Origin: Cryptomeria japonica
Lineage: Eukaryota > Streptophyta > Pinopsida > Cupressales > Cupressaceae
Reading direction: 5' to 3'
Length of the DNA: 64,000 nt
NCBI RefSeq assembly: GCF_030272615.1
Contig: NC_081414.1
Span: 820,162,396 to 820,226,395, forward strand
Below are positions 13,479-25,994 of this stretch, piece after piece. The notes under the pieces were generated by a model that did no database searches, had not been told where the DNA came from, and was given only the letters and a program-made list of their open reading frames with translations. Both the position numbers and the translations under genes were made by a program. Each line of letters begins with the position of its first letter. Within the stretch, counting starts at the first letter, position 1.

Positions 13479-14945
13479 TGTAGACGTATAAAAATAACCA
13501 TATTCCTAAATGAATATTTTATGTTCATTTCCCTATTTAATTAAATCCAATTTAATTAAATTATCCACATTCTTCTATTTTATTAAATAAATTATTCAAT
13601 TTATTTAAATAAAATTCACTATACCATTTAATGAATAAATCATTTTATTCAATTAAATCCCCCTACCCACTTTTAATTAAATTCAAATTTAATTAAAAAG
13701 TTATCCTAAATTGAATAAATCAAATTTATTTAATTACAACCAAATTGAATGAAAATGAATCATCTTTCAATTAAATCCTATTATCCCCCATCCACTTGCA
13801 AAAACTCAAACCCCTTCCTAATCCCTTCTAGAATCTTCTAATCGATTCTAATTAACCTAACCCCCCTCTAAACTTTGTCACATCCCTAAACAAAGGGAGG
13901 TCACTTCTCAAATGGCCCAAAGTCTTGGATAACCATTGAAGGTTTTCAACCTTCAACCACCAAAACCCTTAAAGTCTTTGAAAACCATTGAAGGCTTCCA
14001 ACCTTCAACCACTTAATCCCCAAAGTCTCCAATAACCATTAATGGTTATTTCAAACCCTCCCACATGGTTAAAACATTTGTTTTGACTCAACCTCTATCC
14101 AACCCAAGGGTCTCATCGGGCCATTAATGTTTTGACCATGATTATCTCTTAATCATTTGCACAAAGGTTTATTTTTGGATTAGATCCTAATTCATTTGGT
14201 AAACCTAACTTAGACTTGACCCTTAGCCTTTAGATAACCATGAGGTCTCCTCAGGCCTTTAATGCCTCCAACCTCTTCTTTCAACCCAATACTGTGTTGA
14301 CATTTGTCACCATTTCATTGGTACAAATTGTGCACATGGATCCCCAACTTTCAAACCTGGCCCTTGATTAAACCTTTCAATCCTAGCCATCCATTGCCCT
14401 GTTTTTGCTATAAATAGAGCTCTCATTCCTCCATTCTTAACAATCATCTTTCAAATTTGAAGCATCACACTTATGCTCAAATTCTTTCAAGCTTTCATTT
14501 CATATATGCTCATTTAGCCTCTCTTTTAGATCATAAATTAGACTAATATGCATGCTTAGATTAATTTCTTTATCATTTTAGTTCAATCATAGACTAAATA
14601 TAGTATGCTAGGATAGTATTCATACTAACCCTGTCATCTTATCATTTAGTTTATTGCATTTCTAGCATCATACCTAGCTTATAACACATCTCATACTAAA
14701 ATCAGTTAAAAATCTCTCTCGTTCTCATATTTGCCATCCCTAAACCATTTTGCTCAGTAATCTGAGAGCAAAACGTTGGTTTGAGGGACATTGTGAGATA
14801 GAGAACCATGGGACCCTCCTTGGGAAGCTGAGTAACACATCGTTACTCCATAGCTTGCATCAAGAAGTCCTGTGTGTGTGTGTGGATTGGTATTTTTGGT
14901 AATTTTCACGTCTTAAATTTTATTCGCCCACTTTTCCCACATACA
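13479..14945 (+). mobile_element. Solo LTR of the MIDDLE-element family
   Basis: The 1,467-bp sequence starts TGTAGACGTATAAAAA and ends CCCACATACA. It aligns along its length with the LTRs of the MIDDLE element (24436-25884 and 57492-58939). It is flanked by the perfect 5-bp direct repeat CCAAA (13474-13478 and 14946-14950) with no internal region, so it is a solo LTR left by LTR-LTR recombination. A TATAAATAG box lies at 14409-14417, as in the other LTRs of the family. Confidence 0.92.
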
Positions 14946-14950
14946 CCAAA

Positions 14951-17240
14951 TATTAAAACTCATAATATGTCAAAAGATAAAATGTATTGTTTAATACTAA
15001 GCAATGATCCAAATATAAGTTTGAGGATGTTTTATTATACTAACGAGAGGTTTTGCAAATCTATTATAATATCTAAGAGTTTAGAGATGATCTTATCAAA
15101 TAGGTCCACCATTAAAATGATAATGTTTTCACTTAATGTTGATTAATAGGGGTGTAGATTCTAGAAAACATGTTAGAGGTCATTAGCAAGGTCAACCAAA
15201 ATCCAAGGCTTGAGGTATGAAGTTACATTTCAATTCGAATTGGTGCAAGAAATGTTGTCATGTTCTAGAGAGAAATTGTGCATGAGGAGGTAGATGACAA
15301 CAAATTCAAGTGGGAAACCAACAAAACAATGTCATAGATAGCTCAAGGAGGCAAAATGAGATACGATCAAAATATCGAGTAGTTTAAGGGACATACTTAG
15401 AATCTAGATAAAGATAAATTCATAGAAATTGTGAGAGATGGAGAGAGAGAGGGAGAGGGAAACATCACACAAAACAAATATGCAAGTAGAATACTTTAGG
15501 AAAACTGTAAGGACTCATATGATATGGGTGAACACATCAAACTAATTTGTCTATAATTATTATGTTATACATCCTCTTATCAATATGAAGACATGAATGA
15601 ATACACATTTTAGTCAAATAAGAAGAGGAAGTTCCAATAGTTCATCCTAAATCATTGACCTTTGAGGTGCCCACTAGTTAGAGATTCTTTGTAAATGGCA
15701 TTCAATTTTATGGTTGAATAAGTCCACGTGTATATGTAATAACCCTTGCTATTATCTTAAATTAAATTTGAATAATTATTTAATGCCTGCTTCAGATTTG
15801 CAAATATGAACAACTGAAATTTTGGGTATAGCAAAAAGTTCACCAAACTCAATGGATTTGAAATTTAATGCAATTTCAAAGTAGATTGTCTATTAATAGT
15901 ATTGAGATGATTTTGACACCATATTTATTACTAAATACATCAAATGAACCATTAACATTTGTTACATATTACATCAAATAGAACCCCAAATCTAGAGCTC
16001 AAATACACAAGGAAACAACTAAAACTTAAATAAACTCTGTAAACTCCAAATAATTGTTCTTAACAATAATATATATATGAAATAACACTTCCAACAATAG
16101 CTTAAGGATAAAAGAAATATGCTACTAGCAACAAAAATACAAACTAAAACTAAACTACAAAAAACACAACCTCTAGATGATATTGCTCTTGGAGACCCTC
16201 TAGACCACTACCTTTGAGCATCAATATCCTTGTTTTATTGGTGTTAGATATTCTTCTTCATTGGTTTATCATCCTTTGAAGAATAACAACATTAGCTAGC
16301 TAGAATTGGTAAGATAGAATGAATCTCAAAATGTTGCCAGAAAATATTCCTTAAATTACAACAATAATTTGGGGGTAGAATGGATGCCAAGAATCCCATG
16401 CCCAAGTAGGAATATTCCCAACTTCATGCTTGGAAATTGCTAATTTGATCTTGCCCTTGGCCTCTACGGTTCTAATAGAAACTTGCCATTTGCCAACAAT
16501 GTCAACTGGGAAATGAAATAAAAAGTTTTGCCAAAACAAGACTTTCCAAAAACCCATGCCATCATTTGAGTAGAAAATTTTAAATAGTATATTTGATGAT
16601 AGATCGCTATATTTTATTTGATTAAATCACCCAAAAAAAGATATTATTTTTCAATCTTATCCAAAAGTCTTGATTTACTATTTTGGTAAAGTCGGGCTTA
16701 TTATAATAGTAAGTGCTAATTTTAGAAAGGGAGCATGATATTATAGATCTACTAATATCTCCAAATGTATGCTTGAAGTTATGTGGAGCGATGCATGGTG
16801 GTAGGCAATAAAACAAAAACTTATGTGGGATCATACATGTTGGCACATAATAAACCATGTGAGGATTCATGTGTTGTAGCACATGATGATATACCATGCT
16901 TTATTCATAAGGCACATGTACTATGAAGGGGACCATAAAAGCTCCAAAGATAAATGAGAATATTGTCAGTGAGTGAATTGGTTATTTTCAATTCCTAGTA
17001 TTATTAGATTAAAAAACCTTCCTAAAGAGAGTGAGGCTACCTTGTTGAGAATAAAAACCATATGTATATTATTGTACACTTTACAAGATTTGCATTTAAG
17101 CGGTTAATGAATTTTGGTACAATGTTTAGAAATGATTTCAAAACAAGAAAAATGAACTAGAGGTGTAAGATTAATGATATACACATCAAACTTTAATTGA
17201 TTCTACATAAGAGAATAATTTGAAAATAAATAAATAAACT
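14951..17240. other. Intergenic DNA, no recognised gene
   Basis: The stretch has short open frames (for example 16351-16557 and 16622-16897, minus strand) without recognisable motifs, simple sequence, and no LTR ends. It may contain old transposon debris, but no family could be named. Confidence 0.5.
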
Positions 17241-18556
17241 CGTAGACACCTAAAAATGTCTCATTAATCGTGTACTAATTATTCCTCTAATTAGTTAAAT
17301 AATTATTTAATTATTTAATTTAATTAATTAATCTTATTCTTCTAAATTCATATTTCCTTGTTTTACTAATTATTCTATTTCTATTTCTAATCATTTAATC
17401 ATCAACCTTTTTCTAAATATTAATTAAATATATAATATTTAATTAATTATGATTTTAATTCCTTTAATTTAAATAATCTTTATTATTTAATTAAATTCAA
17501 TTTCTAAATAATTAAATAGTTTCTTTAAATTATTTAATTAGCTACCTAATTTCATTTAATTCATATTTCCTCTAATTTCATTTAATTCTTCTAATTTCAT
17601 CTAATTTCGTTAATTCTCCAAATTCAAATTCAAATTTCTAATTCTTCTAATTTCTTCCAAATTTAAATACATGTGCATGATTTCAAAAATCAAATTGAAT
17701 ACCAAAGTCAAGTTCTAAATATATTCAAATAGGAAAATTTTATTTTAAATTAATTCAATATTTGAATTAAATCTCATGCAAAAATCAAATTGAAAATCAA
17801 AGTCAAAGTGCAAGCACATGCTAAATTAATTAATTCAATTAATTAATTAATTAATTAACTCATTATCTTTTCAATTCCTATTTTTATCTTCCACTTTGCT
17901 TTTTTATAAAATGTTTTCAATCAGTTAATTATTCCATCTATTTTAATTGATTATTTCAATTAATTGATTAATTGCATCATTTCTTTAATTCTCTCCAGTC
18001 ATTATTTTTCTATTTTCTAGTTAGTTTTTTGTAAATAAATTTTTCTTCGTCATCAATTAATTATCCTCCAATCATTCTTTTTCATCTTTCAATCAGCTTT
18101 TTTCTCAATCAATTAACTCATTTATCTATTCAATCAATTGAGTTCCACCTCCAAATTAGTAGTTCAACTATCAATCAGCATGTGAGCTCACCTCAGTTCT
18201 ACCTTTTGATCATTCTATTCCACCTCTTATTCAATCCTCTCCAATAATCTTTAAATTGAGTATTCAATCTCCATTTTCAACAATCACGATCAATCGAGAA
18301 TAATCACGAACATTGAATCTTTGTGTCATTTGCAAGTTGCCAGTGTGATATCTGAGAGCCATCATACCACGAAGAGGAGAAGAACAATGGAAGCTACATG
18401 CAATCATGGAATAGGGAGATTTAATTGATTATTTTACATTCCTATTTGCTTGATTGTATCATTTCATTGGTTTTGTTTGAATTGCTTGAATAGTTAAGGG
18501 GTTCATGATTTCCCTTAGTTTCTAATTGAATTTAATGATGAATTTTAGCATACACA
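17241..18556 (+). repeat. 5' LTR of OUTER element
   Basis: The LTR starts CGTAGACACCTAAAAATG (the expected TG terminus is CG here; the 3' copy has TGTAGAAACC) and ends GCATACACA. It is dominated by AATTAATTAA-type tracts. The matching 3' LTR begins at 63492. Confidence 0.85.
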
Positions 18557-18559
18557 TTT

Positions 18560-18578
18560 TGGTGAACCCGGCGTGAAG
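18560..18578 (+). other. Primer binding site region of OUTER element
   Basis: TGGTGAACCCGGCGTGAAG starts 3 nt after the LTR end, the same spacing (TTT) as in the INNER element. The TGG start matches the CCA end of a tRNA. I could not assign the tRNA. Confidence 0.6.
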
Positions 18579-18686
18579 CAACAATTAATTAACCCTCTAT
18601 GTTTTTTGTGTGATTTTTGCAGATCGTACAGATTTTTCAGATTTCTTGTAGGTTTTGTATGGATTTCAAAGGTGGATCTCATCATC

Positions 18687-19173
18687 ACACAATCGCGCAT
18701 ATAGAATCATGCAATTGCATAGACATATTTACACATTTGTGTAGACACCAATACGCATATATAGTTTTTAGTTTCTGGTTTGAGTTTGTGTTTTTGTGGG
18801 ATTTTTCATTATCTATCACGCAATCGCCCTCATATTTTTACACATTCGCGCTAAGTGTTACGCATCCACCCAGACATCATTACGCATTCACCCAGACATC
18901 ATTAAGCATCCACCCACACATCATTATGCATTCACCCACACATCATAATGCATTCATAATTTTTAGTTTTGCAAGTTTCTGGTAAAGTTTATGCTTTTGA
19001 TAGGGTTCATTAATTGTCTGTTTATCCGTCATGCATTCGCCTTGTCATTTTTACTCATTTGCTTTGTTAGTTTCACGCATTCACCCTCTCAAAATTGTGC
19101 AATCGCCCACACATAATCACGCAATCGCCAACACATAATCAACAATTCAGTCAGGTATAATTACGCATTTGTT
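18687..19173 (+). repeat. Phased leader array of OUTER element (22-nt period)
   Basis: A degenerate motif (ACGCATTCGCC, with variants such as ACGCAATCGCC, ACACATT and ATGCATTC) recurs at 18687, 18709, 18731, 18753, then 18818, 18840, 18860, 18882, 18904, 18926, 18948, then 19031, 19053, 19075, 19097, 19119, 19141 and 19163. The spacing is 22 nt almost without exception. Sequence between motifs is variable. The array lies in the untranslated leader in front of the OUTER ORF. Counterparts with other motifs occur in the MIDDLE and INNER leaders. Confidence 0.85.
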
Positions 19174-19383
19174 CAATGAAGAGTTTGATTTGTTGTTTTT
19201 TGTGTGTTTTCTTGGGTTACTGATTCTCTATTTGCAGCATGTGGTGAAATCACAGAGAAGGTCGGATCATTACTGAATATTTTTAGAAATCACTAGCATG
19301 CATGCTTTCACACTTCAATTTGGGGCTTAAAACAAATTTGGTTAAGATGGACATGCATGCCTTCACACTTCAATTTGGGGCTT

Positions 19384-19832
19384 AAAATAAATCCGGTTAA
19401 AATTGACATGCATGCTTTCATACTTTAGTTTGGTGTTCTAAAATTGACATGCACATGTGTATCTAAGTTTGGGTTTTTTAAATGAACGTGAATCAGGCTT
19501 ATCAATAGAATAACTCACACTTTGCTTTTTAAGGGAAAGAACTTTTTTATTGTGTTTGGGGTGGACCTATTGTTGCATAGCCTTTGAACCATCTAAGTGT
19601 ACAACCATTCATTTTGAGTTATGAAATATAAAATAAATCTGGTTAAAATTGGCATGCATGCTTTCATACTTTAGTTTGGTATTCTAAAATTGACATGCAC
19701 ATGTGTATCTCACACCTAAGTTTGGGTTTTTAAAATGAACGTGAATCAGACTTATCAATAGAATAACTCACACTTTGTTTTTTAAGGGACAAATTTTTTT
19801 TATTGTGTTTGGGGTGGACCTATTGTTGCATT
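19384..19832. repeat. Tandem duplication of about 200 bp in OUTER leader
   Basis: Units 19384-19578 and 19630-19832 both run from AAAATAAATC[CT]GGTTAAAATTG to GGGGTGGACCTATTGTTGCAT. A further partial copy precedes them at about 19299-19383. The 51 bp between the units belong to the stretch that recurs in the LARP1 3' region at 589-644. Confidence 0.85.
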
Positions 19833-19839
19833 AACTACC

Positions 19840-22369
19840 TTTCCACCCGCCTTCGAGGTCTTGGGAGAAAGGGAAAGGTGATAACGACACCCACTTTTTC
19901 ATGTTAGTAGTGAGGGGTATCTTTGACTAGGGATTTCATCACCCCATAGAGGTACTTCGAATTGGGATGCGTTGGGGATATCATCTCTCCCAGCGTACTC
20001 TCGAGCGGATTTTTCAAGCCGCTATATAAATATATTGGTCAGGCCGCTAGAGTGTTGAGTGAGTTTGACATATGTGGGGGCCTTCCCTGCACCGATACGC
20101 TTAACTAAAGTCTTAAGTGGCTTGCTCTGAGAATCCGTCGTTGGATTGAGAACCCTCGAAACTTACAATAAGAACCAACTTAGTAGCCCAAATCCCACAT
20201 TCAATGATTCTGGGAGTGCAGATAATACCCCATAGATACCCTTCATGTACCTTGCATTATGAGACAAAAATCCCTTGGTGATAAGATCTTTGGATCTTCG
20301 AGGTAAGAGAGACTGGCATGCCTGAGAAGTGTGTGTCATGGAGTGGGGCCAGGGCTGTCAAACTCTTTATCTGTTCATCTTGTTTCGGTATTTTATTGTG
20401 AGGGCCTCATTGAATGGTTTCCACTTTCCAGCCTAAGATTGTCTTCTATACTTTTATGTGTATTGTTGTGCCGGACCAATATTGAGTCAATATTTGGGCT
20501 ATTTCAGGCCTTATCCTTATGTATCTTTGAATGCTCAGAGTTGGTCAGAACATAATTCATCTAGCTATTCTTATCTTCAAACAACTGTTCTCAGATTTAA
20601 AAAATAACAGACTTGTCCTACAAACAAAATTACTTGAAACAGAGTCTACCTTAAAGCATCAGACAATCCTATGAACTCCAAAATTCTACATACTTCTGAC
20701 CATAGGTGTCTTTGCATAGTCCTCATTTACGCCCTCATTATCGTCTTTAGAATAAGTCCTTGCATAGTGGTAGGGAGACTCTCTCAATAGAGTTGCAATT
20801 TGGTTTATAGATTAGAAAAAGGTGTTATTGTGGGCTTCCTTGTTTGTTTTATGCCCTACTCTCCTTGTGTGAGTCAATCCCAACACCCAAACTCCTCTAG
20901 AGAACTCTCCACTAGTTAAGTTGCTCCAATTACTCAAATCCAAGGTTAGAACTCACATGAGTAAGTTCAACCTCTAACATGCCTAATTCAATGCTCTTCA
21001 CTTGCAGGGGATTAGGAAGGTTCTGAGATGATTTATCAACTCCCTCCATGAATTTTTTATGTTTGCTTCCTTTCACTTCCCTATCGTTTTTATAGTTTCC
21101 TATTATTAAGGCCTTGTAGCCCTATGAGCCCCTTTTAGCCCTCATTTTATAGTTTGTGCTCTTTAGCTCTAAAAACTACCAAAGGACCCCTCAGAAGCAT
21201 TGCTAATATGAACACCCATTTGGACACCCTTCAATATTTTCAAGGCTAGATGGTCTGTTATGTTCGTACATGTACGGTCCCCAAAATGGCTCTTTTCAAG
21301 GGTTATAGTCTTGTGTGCTTTCATCAATGGGGTTTGTAGGTCTCCACACCTTTTCAAGCCTCCACACTCACTCTGAGGCTCTTCCCAACATACAACTTCA
21401 ATACCAAACACTTGGCACTAATAGATTTGGTCACCCCTGCAAGAAATAAGGAAAAGAGCAGTCATGTTCCCTAGCTGGGCTATAGCAGAGCTCGCCTAGG
21501 GCATGATTTTACAATGATCAAAAGCAACTTCTAGGACACAAAATTGAGTATTTACACTATAATCAAACTCCATTACTTGATTCCTAAGGTTCATTGAGAA
21601 ACTACAATGGGAATTTAGGATGGAGCCATTTTTAGGGCCTTAACCCCTTTGCTGAGACCGAAAGCACTACAAACAAGAAAGAATTTTAATACACCAATTA
21701 AACCTACACAATTAAAGGACACAAATACTTTTTAAGCACCACAAAAACACATGCTAAGCATCCATGAAGGTACAATACGTAAACTAATCCATCTGGTACG
21801 AATTGCAGTAAACAATTTGGCAAATTTTAGTGAAAAACTAAGAAACCACTTCAAGCTGCTAATGAAAAATTCAATCTTAGAGCTTCCAACTCTTCTAAAA
21901 TGTTTTGAGTGACCTTATATATTCCCACTCAATCAAATCCAACCCCCAATCAAATGTCTAACTACCGATTTTAGCATTTTTCCAAAATTGCTCATATTTT
22001 GACAAAATATTGTCAAGCCACAATGACAACTTTTACTCTACAATGCATTTTGACAAATATTGCAAATCTTCACACTCTTGACCCCCTAGGATGATTTCCT
22101 AACATCAAATAAACATCTTCAAAAACCTAATGAGGCCTTACAATGAGTTTTACAAAATTTGCTATGTGATGCCATTTAAAGCTTACAAAGGCACCTAGGC
22201 CCAAAACAGAGTAAATAAGCTAAGTTTAATGACAAAGCAAACTACAAAACAAAATCAAAGCACAATATTGGACTCTTCAATAGTCCTTTATTCAACCATT
22301 GACCCAATGAGGATCAGTCACACCCAAAATTGCAAGTTTATAAAGAAACCTCGGGTGCTCCTGCACCAC
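19840..22369 (+). other. OUTER element leader, GC-richer structured part, no gene
   Basis: Blocks here resemble leader blocks of the other two elements: CCGCCTTCGAGG with AACGACACCCAC near 19855-19895 compares with 26970-27065 and 41695-41770, and TGCCTGAGAAGTGTGTG near 20320 compares with TGACCCGAGAAGTGAGTG near 42117. No coding frame is convincing. The minus-strand frame 21169-21411 matches nothing recognised. Confidence 0.45.
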
Positions 22370-22735
22370 ATAGTCGTCTTAAGCTTTGCATATAGTCCTT
22401 GCATCGTCCTCATTTGTTTCCTTACTTTGCATGAGTCTTTGCATCTTCCTCATTATCGTCCTCATTTGTGTCCTTACTTTGCATAATTCCTTGCATATTC
22501 CTCATTGTTGTCCTCATTATAGTCCCCATTTATGTCCTTACTTTGCATAGTCCTCATTATCATCCTCATCACAATCCTCATTTACATCCTCGGAATTTGC
22601 ATAAAGTCCTTGCATAGTCCTTATAAATTATTTATTTACATCCCATTAGCATCCTCATAATATTTGCATAAGTCCTTGCATAGTCATCATAATCTTAGTT
22701 TTAGTCCTTGCATAGTCTTCATCCTCGTAAGGTAT
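22370..22735. repeat. Degenerate GTCCTCATT / TTGCATAGTCC repeats
   Basis: Short units such as GTCCTCATT, TCCTTACTTTGCATA and AGTCCTTGCATAGTCC recur many times without a fixed period. A shorter patch of the same kind lies at about 20709-20775. This is low-complexity sequence of the OUTER internal region. Confidence 0.7.
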
Positions 22736-23006
22736 AGGGTCAAATCATTATCTCCATTTTGAATTATCTTCAAAATTAGGATGTTCCCTAATCTAAGTCC
22801 AAAGTTTCATTGCCATTCTTTAGGATTTCATCTTGTCATTCCTTAATCCAATTTGTCAAAAAAATTCAAAAACATAGGTTGCATCTGTCATCCTCAGTTG
22901 TATTTGTCCATTTTCAAAATTCTCAAAATCCAAAAAAAAATGTAGGGTTGCACTTTCATCCCTTAGGTGCATTGCATTTCATCCCTAAACTTCAAAAATC
23001 CAAAAA

Positions 23007-24435
23007 ATGGTATATAGTGCGATAGTTGAAACAAGCTCTCAAACTTCTAGGAGACACCATTACCCTTATCAAACTTCCAACTTTCGTGGGACCGTGTCAT
23101 TGCAACCAAACAATCAATTATATCAATCCAACATATACATGTCCCAAAACATGCATCAAACTTATCAGGAACAAACAAGTGTCATACCTATTTCTCCATC
23201 ACTTGAAGAGAAACTAGCTCGAGAAATAGAGATCTTGGAAGAAAACGTTAAAAAATGTGAAGAGCATAGATCCCGGATGTTCAAATTATTTAAAAAACTT
23301 AGAGATCCCATTAAAAACTTAGAGCCAGTTGATGTACGAGCTCTTATTATGAAATCAGACATACCAGCTATTCTCACACAAATAAATATGAGAAACCAAT
23401 ATCAACAACAAACACATCCAACAATGCAAGTCCAACAACCAATACAACAAACAACATAACTCTCAACACCGCAAATGTGCAAACAAGTCAACCACTACCA
23501 AGGTCACACACAATTACACAATCAATTTTGTCTTCAGTCACATCACATGTTTGTGAATATCCTCCTATGTCTTCAAATACACCACCAAGGGTGTCCCAAA
23601 TGAATGCAAGTGTATTTACAAACACGTCACCCTTTGGACATCAATCAAACATGGTCAATGTGTCACCTATCATGCAACAAGGTCATCGACCCATGTCTAG
23701 CAATGACTCTTCCCATCAAGACTTTGCATTTCAAGTAGCTTCCATGTCTTCCACCATTTCCTCAAACCCTGAAGTCACACAAGAGCAGTCCACACCATCT
23801 TTATCCAATAACGCAACCTCACAAGGGCTATCCATAATACAAATCCAATCTAATCCAAGCCATGAGGCTAGTCCTTTCCATGCTTCAGAAATTCAAGATC
23901 CAATCCCATCGTATATTCCATTTCCAAGAAAACCTGCTTCAAAGAGTCTCATTCAAAATCTTTTCTCATTAGGCCAAACTGTTGAAATCTTCCAAGAGTC
24001 TCCCATGCATATCCAAACTCCTTCCTCGTGTCAAGAGGATGATCCAAAATCAGAAGAAATGAGTCCTAAAACAAATAAAGATCAAGAACAAACACTTCCA
24101 TCCTACCCAATTTTTTATTAAGATCCCACCGACCAAGAATCTTATGATGATCCCCTTGCTCTTTTCTATTCAATTCATAATGATACCCTTCCATCTCAAG
24201 AACAAAGTGTCCTTTCAAGTCCCATCCAACATCCACCTCCTAAGCAAGATCAGGACATTCCTTTCATCCTCCCTAACAATCCCTTTCCAAGTCAAGATCA
24301 AAGTATTCCTTCACCTTCATGTCCTAAGCAAGATCCCATTATTTTTCGAGATCTTGATCAAGATCCCTCCATCCCTTCATCTCCATGCCATAATCCTCCA
24401 TGTTCCTCATAAGATTCCCTCTCAAATGAACTTAC
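23007..24435 (+). pseudogene. OUTER element ORF, 5' part: P/S/Q-rich protein with N-terminal coiled coil
   Basis: The frame opens at ATG 23007. It has a probable coiled coil (EEKLAREIEILEENVKKC) near residues 70-100, then a long Pro/Ser/Gln/Asn-rich region. A frameshift near 23455 (the downstream sense continues as NITLNTANVQTSQ) and stops at 24119-24121 and 24410-24412 break it. The MIDDLE element is inserted after codons for SNELT, and the reading resumes beyond it at 58945. It occupies the position of gag-pol. No gag core, zinc knuckle or enzyme motif is visible. Function unknown. Confidence 0.6.
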
Positions 24436-25884
24436 TGTAGACATATAAAAATGACCATATTCCTAAATGAATATTTTACGTTCATTCCTCTATTTAATTA
24501 AATCCAATTTGATTAAATCACTCGCATTCCTCTATTTAATTAAGTAAATTATTCAATTTATTTAGTTAAATTTACTAAAAATTATTTTATTCAATTAAAA
24601 CCCTTATATCCACTTTTAATTAAATTCACATTTAATTAAATAGTTTATCCCTAATTGATTAAATCTAATTTATTCAATTTCCCAATTTGCAACCAAATTG
24701 AAATAAATTAATTTTATTTTAATTAAATTCTATTTTCCTCACCCACTTGCAAAATCCTACATCTCCCACTTGCATACTAAACCCTATTCCTAATTTATTC
24801 TAGAATTCATCTAATCCTAATAAATTACCCCTAAACCCATTCATTATCCCTTTCCCCTAAATTTGAGAGGGTCACTTCTCAAATTTGGAGTAAAGTCTCC
24901 AAAAGGCATTAAAGCCTTTATCCACTCAACAAGCCAACTTGTTGAAACCCCCCAAAGTTGGAAGGACTCTTACAAGTTTGTCCCCAAAAGTCTTTAAACC
25001 ATTAATGGTTAAATAACCCTCAGTGGCATGGTTAGAGACTTTTTAACTAACTTAACCTCCATATAACCCAAGGGTCTCATGAAGCATTTATTGCTTTGAC
25101 CATGGTTATTCCTTTATCCTTTGCACAAGAGTTTACCCCTTGGGTAAAAGCTTTATCCATTGGATAACCTTAACCTAACCTTAACCCTTACCCCCTAAGG
25201 TAACCATGAGGTCTTCTCAAGCATTTAAAGCTTCCCACCTCTCCTCTCAACCAACCTTATGTTGCCAATTGTCACCATTTCATTGGTGAAAATTATAAAC
25301 ATGGATTGATCAACTTTCAAACTTGACCCTTGATTAACTCTTTCAATCCTGGCCATCCATTGCCCTATTTTTGCTATAAATAGAGCTCTCATTCTTCCAT
25401 TTTAAAAAGACACAAGCTTTTAGTATCACACTTATGCTCAATTTTAGCACATCTACTCTCTCTTTGTAATAGGAATTAATCTAATAAACATCTTAGAATA
25501 CTTCCTTTATCATTAGCTTAAATCATATAACTAGTATAAGCATGTTAGGATAGTATTACTACCAATCTTGTCATCTTATAATCTAGTTTGTTGCATTTAT
25601 ATAATCATGCATAGATAAGATGCATTCTCATGTTAAAATCAATCAAAGCATCCCTCGTTCCTGCATTTGTCATCTCTAAACCACTTTGCTCAGTGATATG
25701 AGAGCAAAGGCATTGGTTTGAGGGACCTTGTGAGATAGAGAACCATGGAACCAACCTTGGGAAGTTGAGTCATCCTTCATGACTCCTTAGCTTGCACCAA
25801 GAGGTCCTGTGGGTGTGTGGACAAGTCTCTTTGAACTTCATTTTTCACATTTTAAGTTTCATTGACCCGCTTTTCCCGCATACA
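24436..25884 (+). repeat. 5' LTR of MIDDLE element
   Basis: Begins TGTAGACATATAAAAATG and ends CCCGCATACA. The AT-rich first third contains many AATTAAAT tracts. TATAAATAG at 25375-25383 is the likely TATA box, giving a transcription start near 25410. It matches the 3' LTR at 57492-58939 and the solo LTR at 13479-14945. Confidence 0.93.
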
Positions 25885-25888
25885 TTTC

Positions 25889-25912
25889 TGGTGCCCACCA
25901 TGGGGCTCAACC
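25889..25912 (+). other. Primer binding site, tRNA-Lys(CTT) type, decayed at CpG
   Basis: TGGTGCCCACCATGGGGCTC starts 4 nt after the LTR. It fits the complement of the plant tRNA-Lys(CUU) 3' end (TGGCGCCCACCGTGGGGCTC) except for two transitions at CpG positions, C to T and G to A, as expected from methylated-cytosine decay after insertion. Confidence 0.7.
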
Positions 25913-25994
25913 CCATTAATCAAATTAGTTTTAAAAAATATACACTTTTGCAGGTACGCGGGAAACAGGAATCAGCACGTGGAGAATATTATTT

